This document shows, in pieces, positions 8,212-16,095 of a DNA stretch of 64,000 bases. The notes beneath the pieces were generated by a model. That model saw nothing but the letters and a program-made list of their open reading frames with translations, was not told the origin of the DNA and made no database searches. The stretch covers positions 868,001 to 932,000 of the forward strand of contig NZ_JQNR01000005.1 of assembly GCF_000745345.1 (NCBI RefSeq). Direction: 5' to 3'. Position 1 is the stretch's first letter; every line of letters begins with the position of its first letter. The stretch is from Actinacidiphila yeochonensis CN732 (lineage in GTDB: Bacteria; Actinomycetota; Actinomycetes; Streptomycetales; Streptomycetaceae). A program made the position numbers and the translations under genes.

Positions 8212-8883
8212 ATGCCGCTGATTGCCCCTGACGTGAACCGCCTGTTCAGCGCGGGCAGTTCGTACCAGAACGCCGACGGCGACCGGATGACGGTGGTGTC
8301 CCTGCCGGAGGCGGAGCTGACGCTGCCGACCGGGCAGGTGGCGGCCTGCGACCCCGACACGGCGCTGGGCGAGGAGATCGAGGCGTTCACCGACCAGGTC
8401 TCCCCCGGCGCCTACCGGGTGGTGCTGTCGGTCGTGGAGGTGGTGCCGGCCCGCCACTCGGACGTCCTCTCGCACGCGGTCGCCGCGGCCTGGCTGCAGA
8501 CCGCCGACGTCCCGACCGCCCGCTGGAGCGTGGCCCTGCTGCCGGAGCAGAGCCACGAGGACCTGTCGGACACCGAGTTCTACGGCTACGGAGTCGACGG
8601 GGGCACCGGCTGCTTCGTGGACGCCTCCGCCGCCGAGTCGCTCGGCTCCCTCGTGGACGGCTTCAACTCGCCCATCGTCGAGGCCCGGTTCGCCGAGGGC
8701 GCCGAGAACCTCCCGATCAACGTCACCGATCCCGACAGCGGCCTCGGCGTGGTCGCCTTCTCCTCAGGCTTCGGCGACGGCCACTACCCCACCTGGGTCG
8801 GCCACGCCGAGGACGGAACCGTCACCGGTTTCGTCACGGAGTTCTTCGTCGTCCCCCAGCCCGGCCGCGACAGCGACGACTAG
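8212..8883 (+). CDS. DUF4241 domain protein
   Basis: A 223-residue cytosolic protein matching DUF4241: the mid-part YGYGVDGGTGCFVDASAAESL and the C-terminal GFGDGHYPTWVGHAEDGTVTGFVTEFFVV are the diagnostic motifs. DUF4241 proteins have no firmly established function; they occur singly or near contact-toxin immunity genes in bacteria. Three more small orphan genes follow, one SUKH-like. ATG at 8212 starts a conserved-looking N-terminus (PLIAPDVNRLFSAG). The upstream in-frame region is repetitive and was left out. Confidence 0.85.
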   Translation: MPLIAPDVNRLFSAGSSYQNADGDRMTVVSLPEAELTLPTGQVAACDPDTALGEEIEAFTDQVSPGAYRVVLSVVEVVPARHSDVLSHAVAAAWLQTADVPTARWSVALLPEQSHEDLSDTEFYGYGVDGGTGCFVDASAAESLGSLVDGFNSPIVEARFAEGAENLPINVTDPDSGLGVVAFSSGFGDGHYPTWVGHAEDGTVTGFVTEFFVVPQPGRDSDD

Positions 8884-8998
8884 CGGCTCTCCCGGCACCA
8901 GCCGGGGCACGTCCGGCGGATCGCCCGACTCCTCTGCCGCAGGCGGGGTTTGCTGCCTACGGTGGTAGCCGGCACATCGGCGATGGGGAGGGGACACC

Positions 8999-9373
8999 GT
9001 GATCACCGGCTGCGTCGTCGGAGAGAGCCTGCGGTCGGGCGCGGTACTGGAACTGACCGGTCTGCGGGTGTGCCGGGTGACGCGCATGGACCTGGCCGGT
9101 TCGGCGCGCGGAAGCCAGCCGCCGGTGTGGACGGTTCTGGAGTTCGAGAGTGACGCGGAGGACGACGCGCCGCCGGCCCAGGCCCTGGCGGACGGACTCT
9201 CCCCTGACGGGGGCTGGTACGCCGACTACCGGCTGGACGACAAGGAGCGCGTGGTGGTGTTCGCCGGGCGGGTCTTCCGCTACGCGGGCGCCGACGACCC
9301 CCGCCGCGCGGAAGCCGTTGCCTACGGGGCGAGCGTGGGCGTTCCGGAGCACCAGCTCGACTGGAGGGACTGA
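8999..9373 (+). CDS. Hypothetical protein, 124 aa
   Basis: A small acidic soluble protein that I do not recognise. GTG start with GGGGAGGGG immediately upstream. Visible: a strand-rich beginning (MITGCVVGESLRSGAVLELTG), WTVLEFESDAED, and DGGWYADYRLDDKERVVVFAGRVFRY. No signal peptide or TM segment. Third-position G/C bias and the ribosome-binding site support a real gene. Confidence 0.75.
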   Translation: MITGCVVGESLRSGAVLELTGLRVCRVTRMDLAGSARGSQPPVWTVLEFESDAEDDAPPAQALADGLSPDGGWYADYRLDDKERVVVFAGRVFRYAGADDPRRAEAVAYGASVGVPEHQLDWRD

Positions 9374-9428
9374 GGCGCGTTCGAGCGTTCGGAGCTCGCT
9401 GGTGCCGCTCCCGGCAAGGTGTGCCGGA

Positions 9429-9962
9429 TCAGAGGATCGGCCGCGGGCGGTGCACGACCATGGCGTCGCGAGCGTCCCGCCACGATGACCACGTCGACGG
9501 CTGCACCCGCTCGTCGTAGACCCTGGTCTCGGCCGGCCTGAGTCGGTGGATCACCGTCCAGGCTGTCCGCCTGGTCAGCCCTTGAACCCACGCTTCGAGA
9601 CCGTCTCCAGCGTCGTGGAAGAACCACGAGTTGAAGCTTCCCAGGGCCTCCAAGGCGGGCGCGCATCCGTATCGAAGCTCGCAGTGGACCTGGACGTAGT
9701 GGTCGTGGTCACCGTCGTTGTCGCAGACCTCGAACTGCCGAGTGAGGTCCAAGGTGAACGTCGGAACACCGTCGAACGCGTACGTCCCGTACTGGAACAG
9801 CAGGCCGTCCGCGTCGGGCACCTCCGGAACGAGGAAGGGCCGTCGGCCGAAACGGAGGAAGGCGAGCCAGACGTCCTCCGTGACCGGATCGGCGAACGCC
9901 CGGGATCGCAGTTCGCCCTTGAGCAGTCCCACCGCCTCATCGGTCGACCGTTTCCGCGTCAC
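9429..9962 (-). CDS. Hypothetical protein, 177 aa
   Basis: A soluble protein with no family I can name. Visible: VWLAFLRFGRRPFLV, FQYGTYAFDGVPTFTLDLTRQFEV, an acidic DNDGDHDHYVQVHCEL and a Trp-rich C-terminal third. The start is placed at GTG 9962 because GGGAGGAGGG lies just upstream of it; the longer frame to 10037 would run over this ribosome-binding site. It is divergent from the SUKH-like gene with a gap of 78 bp. Confidence 0.75.
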   Translation of the reverse strand: MTRKRSTDEAVGLLKGELRSRAFADPVTEDVWLAFLRFGRRPFLVPEVPDADGLLFQYGTYAFDGVPTFTLDLTRQFEVCDNDGDHDHYVQVHCELRYGCAPALEALGSFNSWFFHDAGDGLEAWVQGLTRRTAWTVIHRLRPAETRVYDERVQPSTWSSWRDARDAMVVHRPRPIL

Positions 9963-10040
9963 ACCCACCCTCCTCCCGGGCGGCCGGGATGAACGTACCC
10001 GGCGGACCTTCCCCTCAGAGCGCTCACTATCGTCCACACC

Positions 10041-10622
10041 ATGACCTCACGTCACCGTCTGCTCAGCCTGGTCCAGAACGCCCCGGAGATCGGTCTGCTG
10101 CTGCGCTCGTCGTTCCATTTCGACATCGGGCGGAAGCACCACGGAGAGGGCATGCGGCTTGCCTCGGGTGCGCCGCTGGAGCCGATAGCCGGGGAGTCCG
10201 CCGGTGGGGCCTACTTCCTGTGTGCCGAGCAGGACGGTCGCCGGCCGGTGGTGTTCGCGAGTTCCGAAGGGGAGGGCGGGCTGATCGCCGATGACCTGGC
10301 GGACGCGCTGGAGATCATCATCGGGCTGGAGTGGCACGACTGCCTCTCGTTCTCCGGTGGGGGCGAGGTGGAGGTCATGCAGGAGTCCGCTCGACACCTC
10401 CATCGCCTCCGTGACCAGCGCAACCCGGGTCTCGGCAAGGACGCCGCCCGCGTGGCTGCGGCACTGTCGCTGCGCGTCGTGCCCGTCCCCGACCTTGTCG
10501 TCCGGCTGCACGCGGCCGCCTCACGAACCGAGCCGGACCACGTCGTGGCCGACGACCAAGGGCAGGCGTTCGACCCGCTTTTCGGCGAGTACACCGAGCC
10601 CCGCCAGGGCGGCTGGCGCTGA
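10041..10622 (+). CDS. SUKH/SMI1-like hypothetical protein
   Basis: A 193-residue soluble protein. The central part (GGAYFLCAEQDGRRPVVFAS, then ADDLADALEIIIGLEWHDCL) has the strand-turn-strand plus helix look of the SMI1/KNR4 (SUKH) superfamily, which includes many immunity proteins. No toxin gene is adjacent, so an immunity role is only a possibility. ATG at 10041. Confidence in the gene is good; family confidence is modest. Confidence 0.7.
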   Translation: MTSRHRLLSLVQNAPEIGLLLRSSFHFDIGRKHHGEGMRLASGAPLEPIAGESAGGAYFLCAEQDGRRPVVFASSEGEGGLIADDLADALEIIIGLEWHDCLSFSGGGEVEVMQESARHLHRLRDQRNPGLGKDAARVAAALSLRVVPVPDLVVRLHAAASRTEPDHVVADDQGQAFDPLFGEYTEPRQGGWR

Positions 10623-10741
10623 CCCTGACCGACCCGCGTGTCCGGCGTCGGTCGAGCGCTCACCGGGGGCGCGGTCGGCAGGTCCGCCCGGATCGCCGCG
10701 GCCGGGCCCGCCGCGTGCTTCCGTAAACGTTGCCGGGACCC

Positions 10742-10788
10742 TTGACACCCCTGTGGCGAAGCCCGATTCTCGCTGAGAGCGCTCTCAG
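10742..10788 (+). promoter_or_regulatory. GH16 promoter with LacI-type operator
   Basis: A perfect -35 TTGACA (10742-10747), a 17-bp spacer and GATTCT as -10 (10765-10770), followed at once by the 16-bp palindrome CTGAGAGCGCTCTCAG (10773-10788), which covers the expected transcription start. The AGAGCGCTCT core is typical of LacI-family sugar repressors such as CebR-type regulators in Streptomyces. Repression by occlusion and induction by an oligosaccharide is the expected logic; no LacI gene lies in the window. Confidence 0.85.
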
Positions 10789-10894
10789 TCCCACGTGCAC
10801 GCACCGCCCCCGCACCGCCCGGCGAACCGGCCGCCCCACAGGTCGGGACACGGCCCCTGCCGGGTGAACCCCCCACGGAGACAAAGGAGTACGC

Positions 10895-12757
10895 ATGTCA
10901 CCCGCAGGCACGCGCGTACCACCGCCGGCCCGTCGCAAGCGCCTACGGGACGCGCTGCGCGGCGGCCGGAGCACTGTCGCCCTCGTCGCGGCGGTCGCCT
11001 CGTTCGGCGTCCTCGCCCTGGCCGGCTCGGCCTCGGCGTCAGCCTCGGCCCCAGCAGCCGCGGCCCCGGCAGCCGCGGCCCCCGCAGCCCGGACCGCGGC
11101 CCGACCCGCCGCCGCGCCCTCGGCCGTGCCCGCCGCGCCGTCCGGCTTCACCACCACGTGGAGCGACGACTTCAGCGGCGCTGCCAACACCGGCCTGGAC
11201 ACCGGCACGTGGCGCTACGACGCCGGCGCCGGCTCGTCCTTCGGGACCGGCGAGATCGAGACCATGACCAACAGCACCAGCAACGTCTACACCGACGGCA
11301 ACGGCCACCTGGTGCTCAAGGCCCTGCACTCCGGCACCGACCCCAACTCCGGCTGGACGTCCGGCCGGGTGGAGACGCAGGCGGACGGCTTCGGCGCCCG
11401 GCCCGGCGGTGTGGTGCGGGTGCAGGCGTCGATCCAGCAGCCGAACCTGACCACCGCCAACGGCGCCGGCTACTGGCCCGCGTTCTGGATGCTGGGCTCG
11501 CCGCTGCGGGTCGGCGTCGGCTGGCCGGGCTCCGGCGAGGTCGACATCATGGAGGACATCAACGCCCGCAGCTCCGTCTTCGGCACCCTGCACTGCGGGG
11601 TCGGCTCGGGCGGGCCGTGCAACGAGACCTCCGGCCTCGGCTCGGGTGAGAGGGCCTGCTCCGGCTGCCAGACCGGCTACCACACCTACGCGGTGGAGAT
11701 CGACCGCTCCACCTCGCCCGAGCAGCTGCGCTACTACCTCGACGGCTCGCTCTACTTCACCGTCAACTCCTCGCAGGTGGACGCCACCACCTGGGCGAAC
11801 GCGGTGGACCACAGCTTCTTCGTCATCTTCGACCTGGCCATCGGCGGCGGCTTCCCCGCGGCCTTCGGCGGCGGACCCAACGCGGCCACCGCGTCCGGCG
11901 GGCAGATGAACGTCGACTACGTGGCCGTCTACAACAAGCAGCCGGACTACGGCACGAACATCGCGCTCGGCAAGACCGCCACCTCGTCCTCGAACGAGAG
12001 CGCGTCCTTCCCGGCCTCGAACGCGGTGGACGGCGACATCTCCACCCGCTGGTCCAGCGGCTTCTCCGACCCGCAGTGGCTCCAGGTCGACCTCGGCCAG
12101 TCCTACAACCTCACCCACGCGAGCCTGACATGGGAGGCGGCCGCCGCATCGGCCTACCAGCTACAGGTGTCCCCGGACGGTACGAACTGGACCACCGTCT
12201 ACACCAACAGCAACAGCCCGCAGGACCTCCAGGACACCGCGCTCAGCACCACGGGCCGGTACGTCCGGGTCTACGCGACCGGCAGAGCGAGCCAGTACGG
12301 CGACTCGCTCTACGAGTTGGGCCTGTACGGCACGCCGGCCAGCGGTGGCGGCGGCACGAACCCGGGCACGGGCACGCTGCTGTCGCAGGGGAAGACGGCC
12401 ACCGCGTCCGCCAGTGAGAACAGCAGCTTCACCGCGCCCATGGCCGTCGACGGCGACCTCGGCACCCGCTGGTCCAGCGGCTTCTCCGACCCGCAGTGGC
12501 TCCAGGTCGACCTCGGCGCCGTGCACACCCTCAGCCAGGTGAAGCTCGACTGGGAGACCGCGTACGGCACGGCTTACCAGATCCAGACCTCCACCGACGG
12601 CTCCACCTGGACCACCGTCTACTCCACCACCACCGGCACCGGCGGCAACGAGACGCTGCCGATCACCGGCTCCGGCCGCTACGTACGGCTGTACGGCACG
12701 GCCCGTTCCACGCAGTACGGCTACTCGCTCTGGGAGTTCCAGGTCTACGGGAGCTGA
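10895..12757 (+). CDS. Secreted GH16 beta-glucanase with two discoidin/F5-8C domains
   Basis: A 620-residue exported enzyme. An Arg-rich N-terminus and hydrophobic segment (about 25-50) form a signal peptide; an Ala/Pro linker follows; GH16 spans about 85-345 with catalytic motif GEVDIMED (nucleophile Glu and acid/base Glu in ExDxxE) and the upstream YWPAFWML. Two F5/8-type C domains (about 355-478 and 490-620) share the exact stretch RWSSGFSDPQWLQVDLG and probably bind polysaccharide. It likely cleaves beta-1,3- or mixed-linkage glucan outside the cell. ATG is preceded by AAAGGAG. It is expressed alone from a LacI-operator promoter, and two hairpins follow. Confidence 0.95.
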   Translation: MSPAGTRVPPPARRKRLRDALRGGRSTVALVAAVASFGVLALAGSASASASAPAAAAPAAAAPAARTAARPAAAPSAVPAAPSGFTTTWSDDFSGAANTGLDTGTWRYDAGAGSSFGTGEIETMTNSTSNVYTDGNGHLVLKALHSGTDPNSGWTSGRVETQADGFGARPGGVVRVQASIQQPNLTTANGAGYWPAFWMLGSPLRVGVGWPGSGEVDIMEDINARSSVFGTLHCGVGSGGPCNETSGLGSGERACSGCQTGYHTYAVEIDRSTSPEQLRYYLDGSLYFTVNSSQVDATTWANAVDHSFFVIFDLAIGGGFPAAFGGGPNAATASGGQMNVDYVAVYNKQPDYGTNIALGKTATSSSNESASFPASNAVDGDISTRWSSGFSDPQWLQVDLGQSYNLTHASLTWEAAAASAYQLQVSPDGTNWTTVYTNSNSPQDLQDTALSTTGRYVRVYATGRASQYGDSLYELGLYGTPASGGGGTNPGTGTLLSQGKTATASASENSSFTAPMAVDGDLGTRWSSGFSDPQWLQVDLGAVHTLSQVKLDWETAYGTAYQIQTSTDGSTWTTVYSTTTGTGGNETLPITGSGRYVRLYGTARSTQYGYSLWEFQVYGS

Positions 12758-12765
12758 CACCGACC

Positions 12766-12801
12766 GCGCCCTGGTGCCCGCTCCCCGCCGCACCAGGGCG
12801 C
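12766..12801 (+). terminator. Hairpin after the GH16 gene
   Basis: A perfect 12-bp stem, GCGCCCTGGTGC (12766-12777) with GCACCAGGGCGC (12790-12801), 12-nt loop, nine bases after the GH16 stop. Confidence 0.8.
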
Positions 12802-12812
12802 CCGACGACAGG

Positions 12813-12860
12813 GCTGTGCGGGCCGGATGTCAGGACCGGCCCGCACAGCTCGTCGTTTTT
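12813..12860 (+). terminator. Rho-independent terminator with T-tract
   Basis: A 14-bp stem, 12813-12826 (GCTGTGCGGGCCGG) with 12836-12849, followed by TCGTCGTTTTT (12850-12860). A classic U-tract is rare in such high-GC DNA, so this is the real stop for the GH16 transcript. Confidence 0.88.
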
Positions 12861-12927
12861 CCGGGGGCCGTCGACCGCGATGGCGCCCGCATGGGTCGGG
12901 TCCGCGCGGCCGGCTGGTGAGGCGGGG

Positions 12928-13710
12928 TCAGCCGAAGGTCTCGGCCAGGCCGGAGGAGAGGATCGTCGTACGGCGGTCGTTCACCGTGCCCGCCCACGGC
13001 TTGTCGATTTCGAGGAGGGTGCTGGTCCTCGGGTCGATGATCAGCTCGGTGGTGCCGACGGTTCCCTGGTGGGTCAGCTCGGTGCCGCTGCGGCCCGTGG
13101 CGTCCTTGACGGTGCCGGCGACCTTGACCCCCTTCATCTGCGAGAGGGCCGCGACCAGCCCGGCGCGCTGCCGCTGGCTGGTGGGGGCTTCGGCGAGCAG
13201 GGCGGCCGCGTCCTCGAAGGCGGTCGTGCCCGCGTCCTCCCCGTGCCCGCCCCGCCGCGTGGTGGCCGTGATCCGGAGCAGCGCCTCCGGGTCGCTGGTC
13301 AGTCGGGCGAGACCGTTCCAGTCGAGCACCCGCGTGCCGAGCCGCCAGCCCGGGAAGCCCACCTGGCGCTGCGGGTTGCTGCCGTCGCCGAGGTGCGTGA
13401 GGCGCATGTCCCGCGAGATGGAGAAGGCACCGTGGTCGGTGTCCACCCAGTAGCTCTCCTCGCCGTCCGGCTGGGCGGCGGCGGCGTCGGCCGTGTCCAT
13501 CAGGAGCGGCGTCGCGGAAGGCGGCCGGACGCCGTCCTGCGAGCGGCTCAGTCCGCCGGTGGCGGCCGTGGCGGCGAGGCCGACCGCGACCGCGACGGCG
13601 GCCACGAGGGCGAGTGCCCGGCGGCCGCGCCGGAACGGCGCCGCGACGGTGTCCTGCTGCTCCGATTCCACGGGCGTCTCCGCATCCCGACCGTCGGACG
13701 ACGGTCCCAC
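12928..13710 (-). CDS. CU044_5270 family membrane protein, short orphan paralogue
   Basis: A 260-residue single-pass membrane protein: cytoplasmic tail, TM about 31-52 (ALALVAAVAVAVGLAATAA), then an extracytoplasmic domain with VKVAGTVKDATGRSGTEL and LIIDPRTSTLLEIDKPW. The domain is clearly paralogous to the protein encoded at 16096-17166 (which reads VKVVGTVKDATGRSGTEL), but this copy lacks about 100 residues of the N-terminal cytoplasmic part and has no sigma gene beside it. In the longer copy that cytoplasmic part would be what meets the sigma factor, so this one may have lost or changed partner (inference). Confidence 0.85.
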   Translation of the reverse strand: MGPSSDGRDAETPVESEQQDTVAAPFRRGRRALALVAAVAVAVGLAATAATGGLSRSQDGVRPPSATPLLMDTADAAAAQPDGEESYWVDTDHGAFSISRDMRLTHLGDGSNPQRQVGFPGWRLGTRVLDWNGLARLTSDPEALLRITATTRRGGHGEDAGTTAFEDAAALLAEAPTSQRQRAGLVAALSQMKGVKVAGTVKDATGRSGTELTHQGTVGTTELIIDPRTSTLLEIDKPWAGTVNDRRTTILSSGLAETFG

Positions 13711-13816
13711 CTGGTACTTGTCGCCCGGCGCCGTTCCCGTTCGCGCCGGGCGGCCCGGCGGCGAGGAGACCTCCCCGCCAGGGCGCCCGGTGCCCGGTGC
13801 GGTGCCGGGCGTACGG

Positions 13817-14278
13817 TCAGCCGACGGTCACGGTGGCGGCGTCGGGGTCGGCGCCGGTGCACTCGGCCCAGACCATCTTGCCGACGCCGTCGCGGTCGCC
13901 GACCCCCCACCGCCCCGACGTGACGGCGTCCACCAGGGCCAGGCCGCGCCCGCGCTCGGCGTCGTCGGACGCCTGGCGCAGCTCGGGCCTGGCGGTGTTC
14001 GCGTCGTGCACCTCGATCCGGACGCCGCCGTCGAGCCGTTCGAACCGGGTGGCGATCAGTCGCCCGCTCGGCTCCCTGGCATAGCGGACGCTGTTGGTCA
14101 CCAGCTCCGACACGACGAGTTCGGCGGCGTCCGCGAGGTGTTTCAGGCCCCACACGTCGAGGCTGCTGACGAGCAGTCTGCGCGCCTTGCCGACGGAGCG
14201 GGGGCCGTGCGGCCAGGACTGGACGACGACGTCGGGAGGCTCGCTGTCAGTGGCCGAAGACGTGCTGTCGGTCACCAT
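13817..14278 (-). CDS. ATP-binding (HATPase_c_2) anti-sigma-like protein
   Basis: A 153-residue GHKL-fold protein of the RsbW/SpoIIAB-like type common in Streptomyces: N-box DAAELVVSELVTNSVRYA and a G-box-like RGRGLALVDAVTSGRWGV. It is probably a small serine kinase/anti-sigma type regulator. It is divergent from the XRE/DUF397 pair, the arrangement known from WhiJ/AbaA-like developmental loci. ATG at 14278 has GGAGGG ten bases upstream; the frame reaches 14320 but those residues cover the binding site. Confidence 0.9.
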   Translation of the reverse strand: MVTDSTSSATDSEPPDVVVQSWPHGPRSVGKARRLLVSSLDVWGLKHLADAAELVVSELVTNSVRYAREPSGRLIATRFERLDGGVRIEVHDANTARPELRQASDDAERGRGLALVDAVTSGRWGVGDRDGVGKMVWAECTGADPDAATVTVG

Positions 14279-14532
14279 ATGATCCGACCCTCCGGCCGGC
14301 CGGTGGTTATGATCGCGCATGGTCGTTCCAGCTTCCGATTGGCTGATCGACTGAGCCCCGGCGACCCGGTCGCAACGTGTGCGCCGGGGCTCCTTCCTCG
14401 TTCACCCCGGCTGTGCGCCACCGGGAGCGAGGGTCGTCCGCAGTGCCGTAGGGGGGCGCGCGACCGACATCGTTCACTCCTCTCCGTAGCCAAACCACTA
14501 CCGAGGAGGTTCAGCGTGACGTAGAGTCAGAG

Positions 14533-15405
14533 GTGACGCAACGTGTCGAGGAAGAACGGAAGGTCGGTGACTCCCCCTTGAACGTCAAGGAGTTGGACCC
14601 GGACAGCTCTCCACAAGCGGCCTTCGGAGCCCGTCTTCGCCGGATACGCTGCGAACTCGGCTTGACGCAGGACGAGTTGGGCGACCGGATGGGGTATTCC
14701 AGTACGCATCTCTCGTCCGTGGAAACTGGTCGCAAGATGCCGACCTTGCGCCTTTCGCGGCGCGCGGACGAGGCGTTGGGCACCGCGGACGCGTTCGAGC
14801 GCGAGTGGCGCGAGATGCGGCACGGCCTGCTGCTGGAGGGTTTCCCCGAGTTCCTTGAGTACGAGGCCCGCGCTGCGGAGATCCGGCTCTACGAGGTGGG
14901 CGTCATGCCGGGGTTGTTGCAGACCCCGGAGTACGCCGCTGTACTGGCCGACAGCGCCGTCAAGCGGGGGGCTATCACCTCCGACCAGGCGGATGAGCGG
15001 GTGGCCCTGGTCGCGGAGCGGCAGGCGTCGCTGATCCGCACGCCCCCGCCGGTGATCTTCGCCGTGCTGGACGAAGGCTGCGTGCTGCGGCCCGTCGGTG
15101 GGCCCGAGGTGGTGGAGGCCCAGCTCACACGGCTGCTGGAGTTCGCCGACCAGCCCAATACCGTGCTCCAGATCGCCCCCTTCACCATGGGGGAGCGACG
15201 CCCGTTCAATCTGCCGATCACGGTACTCACGATGCCGAACCGCTCGCTGATGTCATATGCGGAGTCCGCGCAACGAGGTGACCTCGAACGGGAAAGCACG
15301 TCCGTGGTCCCCCAGTTGACGGCCTACCATCAGCTACAGGCCGAAGCGCTGTCTCAGGCGGATACCGTGGCCTTGATCGAGAAGGTACGAAAGGGCACCT
15401 CGTGA
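14533..15405 (+). CDS. XRE-family regulator with DUF5753 (WhiJ-like)
   Basis: A 290-residue DNA-binding protein. The helix-turn-helix is about 33-60 (LRRIRCELGLTQDELGDRMGYSSTHLSSVETG), and DUF5753 fills the rest (VGVMPGLLQTPEYAAVLAD, VIFAVLDEGCVLRPVGG, TSVVPQLTAYHQLQAEAL). WhiJ-type proteins tune aerial development and antibiotic production and work with a small DUF397 protein, encoded here by the next gene with a GTGATGA overlap. GTG start at 14533. The opposite-strand ATP-binding gene completes the usual triad. Confidence 0.92.
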   Translation: MTQRVEEERKVGDSPLNVKELDPDSSPQAAFGARLRRIRCELGLTQDELGDRMGYSSTHLSSVETGRKMPTLRLSRRADEALGTADAFEREWREMRHGLLLEGFPEFLEYEARAAEIRLYEVGVMPGLLQTPEYAAVLADSAVKRGAITSDQADERVALVAERQASLIRTPPPVIFAVLDEGCVLRPVGGPEVVEAQLTRLLEFADQPNTVLQIAPFTMGERRPFNLPITVLTMPNRSLMSYAESAQRGDLERESTSVVPQLTAYHQLQAEALSQADTVALIEKVRKGTS

Positions 15406-15614
15406 TGACGACCGACTCCCCCCGCTGGTTCACGTCCTCCTACAGCGACAACGGCGGCCAGTGCGTCGAGGTAGCTGCCAACCTTGCCCCGACCCAGGGC
15501 GTCGTCCCCGTCCGGGACTCCAAGGACCGCTCCGGCCCCTCCCTGGCCTTCACGGCCGAGGCATGGACGGCCTTCGTGTCCGGCGTCCGCGAGGGCGACT
15601 TCCCCGCCGTCTGA
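15402..15614 (+). CDS. DUF397 protein, copy 1
   Basis: A 70-residue protein with the DUF397 core: WFTSSYSDNGGQCVEVA, then VPVRDSKDRSGPSLAFTAEAW and FVSGVREGDF. Such proteins partner the XRE/DUF5753 regulators. GTG 15402 (or ATG 15405) overlaps the XRE stop, so the two are translationally coupled. A near-identical second copy follows at 15749. Confidence 0.92.
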   Translation: MMTTDSPRWFTSSYSDNGGQCVEVAANLAPTQGVVPVRDSKDRSGPSLAFTAEAWTAFVSGVREGDFPAV

Positions 15615-15667
15615 CCCCACCCCGAAGCTCGCACGGCAGGCGGACTCTGGCGGGAAAACCCCCTCCA

Positions 15668-15713
15668 CAGCGCTTCAGCCCGCACCTAACGTCAGGCGCA
15701 GGCTGAAGCGCTG
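15668..15713 (+). terminator. Hairpin between the two DUF397 copies
   Basis: A perfect 13-bp stem: CAGCGCTTCAGCC (15668-15680) with GGCTGAAGCGCTG (15701-15713), 20-nt loop. It probably ends or attenuates the XRE-DUF397 transcript before copy 2. There is no T-tract. Confidence 0.65.
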
Positions 15714-15748
15714 CCCCGCCGTGGGCAGCCACGGAAAGGGGCACCCGC

Positions 15749-15961
15749 ATGACCGCGACCGCATCCCCCCACTGGTACACGTCCTCCCACAGCGACAACG
15801 GCGGCGCCTGCGTCGAGGTAGCTGCCAACCTTGCCCCGACCCAGGGCATCGTCCCCGTCCGCGACTCCAAGGACCGCTCCGGCCCCTCCCTGGCCTTCAC
15901 GGCCGAGGCATGGACGGCCTTCGTGTCCGGCGTCCGCGAGGGCGACTTCCCCGCCGTCTGA
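15749..15961 (+). CDS. DUF397 protein, copy 2 (tandem duplicate)
   Basis: A 70-residue protein differing from copy 1 at a few residues, mainly in the first 20 (MTATASPHWYTSSHSDNGGA). From CVEVAANLAPTQG onward it differs only by one Val/Ile change, and the DNA over the last ~150 bp is nearly identical. It has its own ATG with GGAAAGGGG upstream. A recent duplication or gene conversion explains this; partner specificity may differ through the N-terminus. Confidence 0.9.
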   Translation: MTATASPHWYTSSHSDNGGACVEVAANLAPTQGIVPVRDSKDRSGPSLAFTAEAWTAFVSGVREGDFPAV

Positions 15962-16047
15962 GCCCTGGGCGCCGGGCGCGTGCGGGTTCGCGGCGGCGAT
16001 CGGTTCGGGGCGGCCTCGGTCAGCGAGGGCGCGGCAGAACTGCCGAG

Positions 16048-16078
16048 GGCCCACGACCCCCCTCCGGGGCCGTGGGCC
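16048..16078. terminator. Hairpin between convergent DUF397 copy 2 and CU044_5270 genes
   Basis: An 8-bp perfect stem, GGCCCACG (16048-16055) with CGTGGGCC (16071-16078), GC-rich loop. It is placed where a bidirectional terminator is expected. Confidence 0.5.
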
Positions 16079-16095
16079 GTGGGCCGCGGCTCACA

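Noticed and set aside
15749-15961. Second DUF397 copy as a simple assembly duplicate
   Set aside because: Its 5' part, upstream hairpin and flanks differ from copy 1, so it is a real second gene, although read depth should confirm.
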